A stretch of DNA of 64,000 nucleotides from Neopestalotiopsis rosae (taxonomy: Eukaryota; Ascomycota; Sordariomycetes; Amphisphaeriales; Sporocadaceae), in contig JALGAS010000005.1 of assembly GCA_023078685.1 (NCBI GenBank), positions 930,001-994,000 of the forward strand. Reading direction: 5' to 3'. The notes beneath the pieces are model-generated. The model had not been told where the DNA came from, did not search any database, and saw only the letters and a program-made list of their open reading frames with translations. Below, one piece after another: positions 24,101 to 34,835 of this stretch. The first letter of the stretch is position 1; every line of letters starts with the position of its first letter. A program made the translations under genes and the position numbers.

Positions 24101-25049
24101 ACCATAAGACTGCTTTTTCTTGGGCTTGTTACTGGACCCATACTCGTATAGCGTGTTTGCTTCTAGACTGGGTGTCTAAGTCAAACGCTAGTATCTTCAA
24201 CAAATTATCAACCCCATTGACGACTTCGACGTTACACCATTGCATGACGTTATCGGGAGACTCATGTTTCTAGACTCAGACCCTAAAAAGGAAGCGGCCA
24301 AGGGGGACATCTTATGTTTGCTTGTGGAACGCGGGGCTGACACCAATTTACAGGATGCAGAAGGTAGCACTCCGCTGCATTTGGCAGTTGACTGTGGCGA
24401 AGCCGTGATGAAGTTGCTCTTGCAATCGGGAGCTGACCCCAATCTTAAAGATTGTAAGGGTCGTACCGTGCTTCAGGTAGCAGTACAAGAGGATTACCTG
24501 GATACGGCCAGGTTGCTCTTGAAACACGGTGCTGAGTCCGACCCCAATTTACATGATTCCGATGACCCGACACCGCTTCTAACGGCTATTGAAAACAACT
24601 CTATCGACATGACAAAATTGATATTGGACCATGAAGCTCATGTCAACCTTGAACGCAAGGCGTACAATCCTGTGACTCAACTGCACAAAATCACGTCACC
24701 TCTGATCTCCGCGATACAGCGTAGATATACAGAGATATCTGAGCTTCTCCTGAAGCGTGGAGCAAACATTGATTTCACTTCTCAGCAATGGAAAGAGTTG
24801 CTTCTTCAGGCAGTGCGGGATGAGAACAGAGACATTATTGAGATCATACTCGATCGTGGAGGTCATCTCAACTTTATGTTAAACGATGAGACACCACTTC
24901 TTGTCGCATCAAGATGTAACAAAAGGGAAATGACCGAGTTCCTACTATGTCGTGGAGCAGACGTAAACTATCAGCCTTCAGAAGAAGAACTCCTAGTCAG
25001 CATGTCAGGGCTCACAGCGGTATGGTATCCGTGGAGGCTCGGACTATAG
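21190..25049 (+). CDS. NLR-type protein: TIR/SEFIR-like + NACHT + ankyrin repeats, frameshifted
   Basis: Exons 21190-21244, 21352-22278 and 22328 onward; introns GTATGT...GCAG and GTGAGT...AGAG. Residues about 40-230 resemble a TIR/SEFIR fold: FPVYAHDNP, then IKWLEAAGCRAISDRN, KVLVFCSEVL, and IPVTLDGELPGYL. A NACHT domain follows, with Walker A ADPGCGKSVLAKYL (about residue 400) and Walker B CILDAFDEC (about 497). Two ankyrin repeats end the first frame, which stops at 24273 (975 residues). From about 24193 a second frame continues with seven or so further ankyrin repeats (GADTNLQDAEGSTPLHLA is one) to a stop at 25049. No plausible intron joins the frames. One missing base in the AAA run near 24197-24200 would join them into about 1230 residues. 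This is therefore either an assembly error or a recent mutation. Fungal NLRs mediate non-self recognition and programmed cell death; that role is inferred. Confidence 0.82.
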
Positions 25050-25727
25050 CACTCCCCACTACCTTGGGTTCCTTAGGCTTTTGCTATTGTTACTGAATAT
25101 ACCTATTATTGGCCCTATCACTCTTACTCACCCTCACGTTCCTTACACAGCAGCAGGACAGACCGATGGATTCTTCGGAGCACAGGTCCACTCTACAGAA
25201 ACTGTCCGATTGGGTAGTGAAGGAGAAGAGAAACACAAAAGGTCATACGCGAAAGGGCATCGCATAGTCGACAGTAGTCATACGTATGATGATCTGAAAA
25301 GAGGACGCCCATATGTATCATTTCTTTACCTATTCAGAATCTACATAGGGTATGAAGGACTCGAAGCGTGTAGTATGCGGCCATGTGCGTCGCAATAGAT
25401 TCTTGCAACAAACATGCAGCCACCAATTAGTCACATAAATTATAGATATATAACTCTAAAAAAGAAAATTCAATAAAGAATTCAAGACCTAGCTAGTATA
25501 GCAAAAAAATAGGAAAGTAAATTATCCGTCGTTACCCAACTAACATTTGTGTACTAGCGCTGCGGGGATGTACTTATGTACTTCAGGGCTCGCACCTCGA
25601 AATGTACGGGCCTAAGGCTAGCCCTGGGGTTGTCTTGCTTGTCGATGTAACAAAATATTTCGTTCTTATAGCAAACATCTAAGTTTAGAGCGGTATCGCG
25701 ACTTCCAGATCGTCGAGCCACGCAGTC
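25050..25727. other. intergenic region, no gene seen
   Basis: Spacer between the NLR and the GST gene. A 105-codon frame (25081-25398) begins with a leucine run but is not otherwise protein-like; it may be 3' decay of the NLR. A very AT-rich patch (25430-25530) lies before the GST gene. Confidence 0.45.
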
Positions 25728-26497
25728 ATGGCAGATAAAAAACTCACTCTGCTGCATCTTCAGGTAAGACTTAGCGCTTACCCGGATTGCATCGGCGACC
25801 ACTAACACGTCTCCAGCATTCGCAATCACAGAGCATCCTTTGGCTCATAGAAGAGCTCAAGGCAGAGTATGGCCTTGAATATGAGCTCAAGCTCTTTGAA
25901 CGCGTCAAGCAGCGCGCTCCGCCCGAATTGAAAGAGACGCACGTCTTGGGCAAATCGCCTCAGCTCATCACGCCGAGCGGCCGCGTCATTGTAGAGCGCT
26001 CCGCCATCGCGCTCTATCTCATAGAAACCTACGACACTGCGGGCAAGTTCAAAATCGCGTCGCCAGCCGCCACCCCGGACGACGATGCCGTCAAGGAGGA
26101 CTCGATGATTTCATTCGCCAATTCGACGCTCAGCGGCAATCTCATGCTGCGATTCATCTTCAAGGCATTGGTCGCCAACACGCCCTTTTTCGTCCGCCCC
26201 CTCGTCTCTGGCATGAGCGCGCTGCTCAACAAGGCCTTTTTGGCCGCCGAGGTCGATGCCAACATGTCGTACCTGGACTCTCTCCTCGAGGGCCGCGACT
26301 ATCTAATGGGCGGCAAGACGCCCACCAGGGCTGACTTTGTCCTTGAGTGGTACATTGATTGGGGAGCCCAGTCGAATCTCTACGAGGCGGGCAAGTACAA
26401 GAATATTGCATCGTGGTTGGAAAGGTGCACAAGCCGGCCAGCTTGGAAGAGTGGACTCGAAAAGGGCAATGGATATAATCTGACCGACTTTCAGTGA
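25728..26497 (+). CDS. glutathione S-transferase, Gtt1-like
   Basis: Exons 25728-25763 and 25817-26497, with a 53-base intron (GTAAGA...CCAG), give 238 residues. The tiny first exon encodes MADKKLTLLHLQ, the first beta strand of the thioredoxin-like domain, and splicing continues with HSQSQSILWLIEEL. Typical family marks follow: RAPPELKETHVLGKSPQLI (with the cis-Pro of the fold), VIVERSAIALYLIETYD (Glu-Ser glutathione contact) and the all-helical C-terminal domain ending in RADFVLEWYIDW and SRPAWKSGLEKG. The closest familiar relative is yeast Gtt1, a membrane-associated GST acting in detoxification and peroxide defence. A C-terminal hydrophobic part (LVANTPFFVRPLVSGMSALL) is compatible with membrane contact. 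Substrate range cannot be judged. Confidence 0.92.
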
Positions 26498-27340
26498 AAA
26501 GCAGGCTGTACGTAGGTAGGCAAATGGCGCAAAATGCCAAGCCTTGGGACATCGGTGATCCTGTAGCCTTGGCCGATCAGCACGCGACACACCTTGCGCA
26601 CATCGTTTTCTTGATATTGAGGCACGGCTGTTTTCATTCTCGATACTGATCTATACTCTGGTCAAGTTTATTTTACCCATTTCTATTGGCTTCATGAATA
26701 CTATCAGATTCGTCTTTCCATCTAAAGATGCACTTTGTCATCCTGTAGCGCCATTTTTTGTGCAACAACAGAGACACTCATCCCATTTGACTTTGAGACA
26801 TACAGTCAATTGATGATGGAGGGGGCCGCGGGCCCGCAAAGGTCCGAAAACCCCGAGCCCGAAGGAAACAAAGTCATATGGTGCGACGCAATTGGCTCCC
26901 CCAAGGGCCCGCCAAGTTGGGCGAAGGAATACCCAGACACAGCCCACCCACTACGAGCTACTACTCCGTACATAGGCTGACAGTCAGCCTATACGACCCG
27001 TCCCTCCCCCCAGCCCCAGGGAAGGACGCAGGTTGTTTTTGCTGTGTGACACACTCTCTGTGCCCAAGATGCCCATGGATGCCTGCCTACTACTTTGCTG
27101 ACGTACCTTAGAGTCAGGCGTCAGGATGAGCCAGACACCTTTGACACCTTGGGGTGTTGGCCCTTTTTTTTTTATCTTCCCCCTCCTTCTCGCGATTGAC
27201 TTTTGTTCGTTTCCATCGTAGTATTAAACTAAACAATACAAAAGAACAAAGCGACGGGTTTACTACAGTAGTGCTTCAAACAAAATCCACTTTTCCTACT
27301 TCGTCTAAAACAGTATTCAATTACCCACCCCGTACACCGA
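26498..27340. other. intergenic region, no gene seen
   Basis: Spacer with a T-rich run near 27163-27172. The last 150 bases (27180-27340) are pyrimidine-rich and are probably the promoter and leader of the next gene. No gene is seen. Confidence 0.45.
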
Positions 27341-27658
27341 ATGGCTAGCGCACAACTCCGGGCCCGGCGCCGCGTGGAAGCCGCGAAACAAGGCTTCCGC
27401 GGCGCCGTGCAGTGCCTGTTCGCGCTCGCCGTGCTCATGATTTTCGCCCTCGCCATCCTCGTCGGCACCGGCGCCATCAAGATGCCCGCGTGGTCCAGGA
27501 GCTTCACCAACCTGCCCGCCTCGCAGCGCGACGCCTATGGTGGCGCCTTGCTCGGATGCGCCTGCTTCTTTCTTGCCGTTTGCTGTGGGATTGGGGTCTA
27601 TTTGCAGAGGAGGGAGGCTCGACTCAATGCGCAGATGAATATCAGGTCGCGGGTGTGA
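27341..27658 (+). CDS. small two-TM membrane protein, unknown function
   Basis: An intronless frame of 105 residues. It has a basic N-terminus (RARRRVEAAKQ), a first hydrophobic helix (VQCLFALAVLMIFALAILVG), a short loop and a second helix (GGALLGCACFFLAVCCGIGVYL) followed by another basic segment (QRREARLNAQ). The basic ends suggest that both termini face the cytoplasm. Codon use is GC-rich at third positions, like a real gene and unlike its flanks. I do not recognise the family. Small two-TM proteins like this are often conserved fungal proteins of the ER or mitochondria, but nothing here specifies which. Confidence 0.65.
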   Translation: MASAQLRARRRVEAAKQGFRGAVQCLFALAVLMIFALAILVGTGAIKMPAWSRSFTNLPASQRDAYGGALLGCACFFLAVCCGIGVYLQRREARLNAQMNIRSRV

Positions 27659-27969
27659 GAGGTCGGCTGCGATAAACAGTCGTCCCATTTATTGGATGGC
27701 ACGCCGAACAACTCAAGGATTTCTTTGGTCTGGATATACCTGCACGATTTTACGATGACGATTTGATGAAGCACGGACGACGTTTGCAATGACAACGGCG
27801 CATCTGATTCAGGGATACAACGAGATGCATGAAGGATATGGAGGGAAACATTAGATTACGTCGGCTATTCTATCGACGACTATATACTGCGCCTGCTGCC
27901 ACAAAGGGCGACGAGGATTCCCGCCAGGTCACGACGCAAAGCGCATTTGCGCAACAACTCCCACATCAT
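27659..27969. other. convergent 3' spacer, no gene seen
   Basis: About 310 bases between two converging genes. It probably holds both 3' untranslated regions. Confidence 0.45.
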
Positions 27970-30900
27970 TTACTCATCAATCGCCCCCAGCACCGCCGCC
28001 TGCCGAGCAAAACTCGTAACATTAAACTCGCCCTCGACATCCCGGCCGACCAGGAAACTCTCGGGCGGACCCAGATAACTAGGCCGCACGCCGCCGAGGT
28101 CGACGATAACCTTTTGCACCACCACACTCGGCGCCAGGCCCCAGACGCGCAGCGTGTGCGCGCCCTCCTGCGTCACGTTCCACCGCGTCGTCGTGTTGTG
28201 GCTCGGGTGGTGGCCCCAGACGGCGTCGCCGACGGCGTAGCCCCAGGATGGCGGGAGGTCGGCGCCCACGCTGTCGCCGACGAAGCGGACCGTGGTCGCG
28301 GGTGCGACGGCTCCGTTCTTGGGAAACATGGACACGGCAAAGTGGAGCGGGTTCCGGTCCGAGAGGTAGTTTTGGCTCGGGCTGAGGTACAGCGTCACGT
28401 TGACGTTGGTCGCGTTGGTAAAGAGGTACAGGTCGTACTCGAGCGCCGGGCCCGTCTCGGGCGTGATTGGGTCGGCGTCTTGCGGCCACAGGGTCACGCC
28501 GCCATAGGTCCGGCCATAGTCCTTGAGGGTATGATAGGTGACATCGGTGCTGCTGTTGGTATAGGTGTTGCTCAAAGGATTGTAGATCCTCTGGTAGTTG
28601 GGACCCTCAATGGCAACGTACTTATCGGACTCGACGAAGCCGGTGGTGAAGTTGGATGGGACACTGCGCAGGTTGATTGGGAGCTGTATATACGGAGAAC
28701 CATACCAAGTTGCAAAGCCGCTGTGGCCGCACCCGGTAGTAAAGTTGATGTTGCTGACAGTGTTGTTAACAATCTGTGGCGCCGTGGCCCAGTCTATAGA
28801 CACAAATACACGCGTATCTGTGCCATTATTGGGTCCAACCGTGCCGCTGTACTGAGAGAGCTTCACCCAAGGCTGGTCTGTCTCTGCTTGCCAGTCACAG
28901 GATGCAGTGCCTCGAGAGAAGACGTCGAACCATCTCGTCGTGACGCCATATGGGTCGAGTGGTGGCAGCGTCAGGTACTTTCCAGAGTTGGTGTGATATT
29001 TATCGTCGCCGGGGATGCTAGCGTTGAGTCCTTCTACTGCAATGCCAACGGATCCCGCGACTGCAGAGACGGCGGATTGGACGAAGGACAAGGCCGGGGC
29101 AACGTTTCTCATGGGTTGCTGCCAATATCCATCGTATCCGAAATGTGTTTCTATGACTTTGTCAGCTCGTGCTTTGGTATAATGAATGTCTCGACTTACG
29201 ATCCAGCATGTGTTCCCACTTGCCATCCAACAGACTATCCCATTGCGCAGTAAGATCGCCGTCCGCATTAAAGTCTGCCAGGACTTGCATAGCCACGTCA
29301 TTAGCAGAGCTGCGGTGTTGATTGGCATAGACAGCGTTCCGCTCTGCACCAAGGTGTACCTTGTGGACAATCTGCCCACCAAGGATTGGATGCAAGACCA
29401 TTTCAAAAAAGGCGGCCTGCTCGCTTTCATCCAACTTGTCATGAATCGCCTGCGCATCTGTCGCAAGGGTATCCCACTGCGCCAAGATGGCGTCGGCCTC
29501 GTTGTAGTTGATAACCGAGTAGACGTACGGCTCAATCAGCTCATACTTTCTTCGGGCGGCGTACATGCCGTACCGCGTGAGAATATCGGTAATCTCTTCC
29601 GCATAGTCCGGACCAAACTCTCGCGCGACCCATGCCGTGAGCCAGTCAGTGGTGTTATCGACACCCCACTTGTCGGCATCATAGGCAATATCGAGAAAGT
29701 GGCTAAGGGGAAGTTCAAGAGGCTTGAGATCACCGATGTTGACAATCCAGATGCGGTCGGCGCCGTGAGCATACGCGAGCTGCATCTGCTCGGCCGTCTT
29801 TTGCAGCTGAATCGTGTTGATCCATTTGTAGTTGCGCGGATCGCCTACATAGTCAAAGTGGTAATAGACTCCCGCGCCGCCAGCCCGCCCCGTCTCGTTG
29901 AGGAGCGGCACCCGGCGCACGTTACCCCAGTTGTCGTCGGCCCACAGGAGGGTAACGTCGTCGGGCACCTCGAGGCCGTCGAGTATATAGCTAGCCACCT
30001 CCTTGTACAAGCACCACATTTGAGGCACCTGCGTGACGTCGGTCTCGAGAACGTCCTGGATGATTTGCCGCTGGTGTGCGACCAGCGTCTCGAGCATGCT
30101 CACAATAGCACCATTTCCCAGGCCTTCAATAGCGGTGTCACCGGTCCCGCGCATGCCCATGGTCCACAGGCTGTTTCGCGCATAGGGCTTGGCTCGTTGG
30201 GCGCCGTACACAAAGTACTCGTCAATGGTCTGATTGTTCAGATTGTATGCCCACGGTCCGAGTCCTTCATTGATGTAAAATGTGCCAAACTCATTCTGAG
30301 CGCGCATCATGGGCTCGGTGTGAGAGCTGCCCAGAACAATTTCCCAAGCATCTGCCAGGGGTTGGTTGGCAGGATCATCGACCTCGAACATGGTGCCCCA
30401 TAGTGCCGGCCAGAGATAGTTGGCGCGCAGTCTCAAGAGAATCTCAAAGACGTTTGCGTAGAAGTCCTTGTTGTAGCCATCGCCAAAGGGAGTGTCTGGG
30501 TAGTTTTCGCGCACCCAGCCGGACAGGCCGGGCTGTTCATCGTTCAGGAAGAAGCCGCGGTACTTGACCGAGGGCGGCCCCTGAACTTTGCCCTCTGGCA
30601 AGAACCAAATCTCCTTGTTCTGTCTGATGGGCACGTCTGCCCACCAGTACCAGGGGCTGACGCCAATCTGCTCGCTGATGTCGTAGAGACCAAAAATGAC
30701 GCCGCGAGGGTCACTCCCGGCAATCACGACAGCGCTTTCAGATCCATCGATGGGGCTGTCTACCACTTTTGACACAAATGATTCCCATTGACCTTGGATC
30801 TCGGATACGTCAAGCTTGCCACTTGCGATCAGGTCGTCAATGATTTTGGAGTGTCCGATCGTTCCGGCAATGATGACGGTATCGGCGGCCGAGGGTTCGG

Positions 30901-31315
30901 AGTATTCAGGTCCCGAGAAATATGCTGTGCCGTTGGTCGAGTACTATCAAGAGTGAGTATGTATCATCATTGTATATCAATGAGGAAAGCTTCAACGTAC
31001 CACTGTAAAATTCGCCGCGGCGGGATGATACTCGTAGGACGCGGGACTCGCGTCGGCATTGCCATTGCTCAGCGTATAATTCGTACCCGTAACCCGACCA
31101 AAGTCCTTGGCCAGATCGCCCGCGGCGCGAATGACGCCCCAGTAGTCATTATCGGCCACCAGGATCTGCGGTGTGGCGATGGAGCCACCAGCAAGCTGGA
31201 AGGCACCGTCCACGCTGGTGAAGCTAATGACGGGCTGTTGGCCGAGTCCAGTCACCACAGGCAAAATTGCCGCTGCCGTGGTGAGCAGGAGAGACCCGAG
31301 CTGTTGGCGATACAT
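27970..31315 (-). CDS. GH115 xylan alpha-glucuronidase, secreted
   Basis: Exons 31315-31001, 30943-29200 and 29150-27970 give 1079 residues. The introns are 57 and 49 bases (GTACGT...ATAG and GTAAGT...ATAG). The second acceptor was chosen because it forms LDQTHFGYDGYWQQP, a GH115 signature, across the junction (about residues 685-699); the alternative AAAG acceptor would give a different sequence. A signal peptide opens the protein (MYRQQLGSLLLTTAAAILPV). Other family marks are SPWYWWADVP, KYRGFFLNDEQPGL, RLRANYLWPALWG, LLWADDNWGNVRR and DRIWIVNIGDLKP. The C-terminal 390 residues form the beta-rich domain with many N-glycosylation sites. The enzyme removes 4-O-methyl-glucuronic acid from internal xylose units of glucuronoxylan outside the cell. 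Two GGCTAA motifs upstream (listed separately) fit induction by a Xyr1/XlnR regulator. Confidence 0.94.
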
Positions 31316-31857
31316 CTTTGCGTCGCGAATGCTATTGGTCAATGGCCTTCGCGAACCAAGGTTGAATCGGTCTCATCAAAGTGACTTTGAGCCTTGTCAC
31401 ATGGGGAAACGTCATCTCCCACATGGGAACGAGCTCTTTAAATAAATTCGCACCCCCATGGGTAGCATCTGCAGTCGTGCCCATGTCAAAGTGACAAGAC
31501 CATTTTTTCTGGGACCTTGGTACTGGAAATGAATGATCGTTGGCCAAGCAAAACTCACTTGCAGGCTATTCGGGAAAACTGCCAATTGCTAGGTTAGGGG
31601 TCAACTCCAATTCCACATCATCTCCTCATGACGATAGTCTCGTGAGGGGAAAACCAGACCGCCGTGCCGGCGTCCCAGTTACGCGGACATGGCTCAAGAA
31701 AGGGACCATGTCCACCCAGATCTGCATCTCACAGGTCCAATCTTGGAAGATAGCATCACCTCGCTGTGGTCCGGATTGGCGGGTAATTTGGACCCGAAGA
31801 TACTTGACAGCGAGAGGCCAACGGAGATGTTGGGGAAATGGGTTCCAAGACCCAAGG

Positions 31858-31863
31858 TTAGCC
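31858..31863 (-). promoter_or_regulatory. GGCTAA motif upstream of GH115 gene
   Basis: GGCTAA, the core recognised by XlnR/Xyr1 xylanase regulators, on the minus strand about 540 bases upstream of the GH115 start. A six-base motif is weak evidence on its own. Confidence 0.3.
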
Positions 31864-32232
31864 CATGGGAAAGTACTATAGAACAGCCAGGGGTTCCCCG
31901 CGTGGGCCCAAAATGAATCGCATGGGGTTAGTGTCTTGGCTTGAGATCTATAATGCATCTCTTATGAGAGAACATGTCTTGAGCATGCAGAGAGTATTGG
32001 TGCCCCAAAAGGATCTGAGATTAAAGAGAGCCATGATAGGTGAAGTTCAAAGTTTGGACATATGTCAAGCCATGTGAACAATTCATCGAGTCTTCTCGGT
32101 AGACCTTCAAGATCATACAGAGCAACTCCAACAATCATAGGTCTCTTTCAGATCAAAGCTCCCTCTCCACGGCTGCTGCCACTAACCCGCCATTCTCACG
32201 AGTGCGGAGAAATGGGGAAAGGCAGGGGCAAT

Positions 32233-32238
32233 TTAGCC
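32233..32238 (-). promoter_or_regulatory. second GGCTAA motif upstream of GH115 gene
   Basis: Another GGCTAA on the minus strand, about 920 bases upstream of the GH115 start. It has the same orientation as the motif at 31858. Weak alone. Confidence 0.25.
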
Positions 32239-33134
32239 GGCATAAGGTCCCGGGCCGGTTCAGTTCTTTTTGATCATAAGTTGAGCTTTGAAGGTCGTCC
32301 ATCTTGCCCATGCTGCAAATTGATCGTCGTCATGACTGGGAATGCTTGACAAGGCCCCCCTTTTGTGCGGGCAACCGACGACCGCCTCCATGGATCTCGC
32401 TTGAGCAAGCTTACCTAACCTGCCGACAGCGGGAGCAAGTTTGGACGGTGTCAAACATACAAATTGACTTGAACGTCGCAAGGACAAGCCAATTGACCTT
32501 GGCCCGGCCATGTTCGTCATTCAAACTGACCATGCACAGGCGTCGCAGTGGTGTACCTTGGGCGCCTGAGTCGACGTCGGCGCAGCTCCATACTGGTGAA
32601 TTACAGTATCGATGCAGATGCGACTGGCATTGGTTGTGGTACTGTTGGAAACTGGCAAGTTTCAAGGAGTCCAAGATCCATTGCTGAGATCCTCACCACT
32701 CGAGGCTCTATTGGTGTGCGATGTCGAGAGAGCCTGTCTTCGGCTTGCAATGCTATGGGTGAGAACTGTGAATAGTTCTACACTATGTCCACGGATATTG
32801 GACGGAAAAGATTGGCCGTGCACGACGGCATCCACAATCAATATGCCATGGCAGCTCCATCGGCGTTTGCACCAGTCTTGAACAAGATTGACGGTGATAA
32901 GCATATACAAAGGATGGCGAGGCCCGGAAATAGGGCTTATTTGCTTTTTGAAACAAAAGAGCGTTTGACGCAGCTTGTCTAGTTGTCGGCAGTTGGCTCT
33001 GTGGCCTTTGTATACTCGCGAATGATGCAATCGGGTGCGGGGTGGGGAGCTTTTGCGATGATAAGGAGCTGAAGTCGCGACCCAGCAGCACAGCGGGGTT
33101 AGGAGTTACGATGCTGGAAATGGGGAATCGGCTG

Positions 33135-33150
33135 AGTCACAATTGTGACT
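33135..33150. promoter_or_regulatory. 16-bp perfect palindrome with AP-1/Gcn4-type site
   Basis: AGTCACAATTGTGACT is its own reverse complement. It overlaps TGAGTCA (33133-33139), the classic bZIP site of Gcn4/Cpc1 and AP-1 factors, and is followed by GACGTC, a CRE-like core. It lies about 15 bases upstream of a TATA box and 127 bases upstream of the aldo-keto reductase start. Confidence 0.5.
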
Positions 33151-33164
33151 GACGTCTTTGAGAA

Positions 33165-33175
33165 ACATATATATA
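33165..33175 (+). promoter_or_regulatory. TATA box of the aldo-keto reductase gene
   Basis: CATATATATAA, about 105 bases upstream of the start codon at 33277 and just downstream of the palindrome. Confidence 0.5.
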
Positions 33176-33276
33176 ATTGACTTGGCGGTCAATTGAAAAC
33201 ATACTTACACGAAATTGGACATTCTATTCTCTACCAACTCATACACCAGAAATTCTATATCATCCACCCATACACA

Positions 33277-34444
33277 ATGGCAGCAAAGTACCCCCAACGC
33301 AAGATCGGAGACGCCTCCGTCTCGGCCATTGGGCTCGGGTGCATGGGCATGAGCTTTGGCTACACGTCGTACGGCGGCTACGACGACGAGGAGTCGCTCA
33401 AGGTCCTGACCAAGGCGGCCGACAGCGGCGTCACCTTTTGGGACACGAGCGACATCTACGGCCCCTTCACCAACGAGAAGCTCCTCGGCAAGTGGTTCGC
33501 CACGACGGGCCGCCGCGACGAGATCTTCTTGGCTACCAAGTTTGCCAATCGCTTCATTGATGGCAAGATGGAGGTGTTCGGAGATGCCGCGTACGTATAT
33601 TTGAAATGGCCTCTTTTACTACTGCTTGCTAGTCGTCAATTGCCGAGTAGCTAATATGACCCCATCAGATATGTCAAAAAGGCATGTGCCGAGTCCCTGG
33701 AAAGACTCCAGACCGACCACATTGACCTCTACTACCAACACCGCGTAGACGAAAAGACGCCCATTGAGGAGACGGTAGGCGCCATGGCCGAGCTGGTTAA
33801 GGAGGGCAAGGTGAAGTACCTCGGCCTGTCCGAGTGCTCGTCGCGCACCCTCGAGCGCGCCTGCAAGGTGCACCCGATCGCCGCCGCGCAGATGGAGTAC
33901 TCGCCCTTCGCCCTCGAGATCGAGTCGGACCAGACGCAGTTCCTCGCCACGGCCCGCAAGCTCGGCGTCAAGATCGTCGCCTACTCCCCGCTCGGCCGCG
34001 GCTTCCTCACCGGCGCCATCGCCTCCCGCGCCGACCTCGACCCCACCGACTCGCGCTTCCAGCACCCGCGCTTCTCGGACGAGCACTTTGCCAGCAACCT
34101 CCAGCTCGTCGAGACCCTGGCCGGCATCGCCAAGGATAAGGGCGTCACGCCCGGTCAGCTCTCCCTGGCTTGGGTATTGGCGCAAGGTGAAGGTAAAGAT
34201 TACGCCAATCCTACCTCATGTGACTATTGATTGCTAACTTATTTAAACAGACTTTATTCCTATCCCTGGTACTAAGCGGGTCAAGTACCTCGAGGAAAAT
34301 CTGCAGGCTGTCCATGTCAACTTGACTCCTGATGAGGTGACCAAGATTAGAAAGGCCATTGAGAGCGTGGGAGGATCAAAGGGCGCACGTTACCCACCGG
34401 CCATGATGGCCAAGTGTTTTGGAGACTCTCCTGAGCTGGAGTAA
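33277..34444 (+). CDS. aldo-keto reductase (AKR13/YakC-like)
   Basis: Exons 33277-33590, 33669-34192 and 34251-34444 give 343 residues. Introns are GTACGT...TCAG and GTAAAG...ACAG; the second donor was chosen to give [15 protein letters not shown], the usual coenzyme-binding strand. The (alpha/beta)8 barrel shows the catalytic tetrad Asp56 (WDTSDIYG), Tyr61, Lys88 (LATKF) and His129 (YYQHRVD). The C-terminal segment [16 protein letters not shown] binds the NADPH phosphate. The enzyme should reduce aldehydes or ketones with NADPH in the cytosol. The family resembles pyridoxal reductase and YakC-type reductases. Its promoter has a TATA box and a bZIP-type palindrome, hinting at stress or starvation control. 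Third positions are strongly GC-rich. Confidence 0.93.
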
Positions 34445-34835
34445 AAAAAAAGTTGCCCATACAAACGTGCTTGATGGGTTATAACCACTCATGCTCGATG
34501 GAATAAAGATCAAATAGTTTTGGTAAACGAAAAAAGCCATGAGCTGTTGGTACTATAGATTGTATTCAAGCAGATTTGAAACCAAGTCTGCAAAGTCGCC
34601 CATAATGGTTCGATAATTACCAATATTCGTAATGTTTCTAACGTGATTTTCAATAAGGGACCCCCTCATTGCTGGTATACCTCTTTACAAGCCACGCGTA
34701 CGTGGATATATCTTCTTGCCCAAAACTCCGTATTATGCGCCTATCTGTAAACAGTCCCCAAAACCCCCACATTCATCATTCGCAGTCGTTATTCCCTACT
34801 CAACTATGACACAAGAAAATTTAAAATGAACAATA
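34445..34835. other. convergent 3' spacer, no gene seen
   Basis: About 390 bases between two converging genes, AT-rich, probably the two 3' untranslated regions. Confidence 0.45.

Larger units (their letters stand above)
31316..33164. other. divergent intergenic region, no gene seen
   Basis: Shared upstream region of the GH115 (-) and aldo-keto reductase (+) genes. Short frames on both strands look random. Confidence 0.5.

Noticed and set aside
24140..24195. Short intron joining the two NLR frames
   Set aside because: Candidate GT-AG pairs give an intron of 20 to 45 bases and would delete part of an ankyrin repeat. A one-base indel explains the break better.
27829..30403. Long plus-strand frames (474 and 405 codons) across the GH115 gene
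   Set aside because: Both are antisense shadows of a GC-rich real gene. Their sequences are Val/Arg/His-biased and resemble no family.
31540..33030. Several frames of 100 to 125 codons between GH115 and the aldo-keto reductase gene
   Set aside because: They overlap on both strands, with no signal peptide, motif or splice structure.
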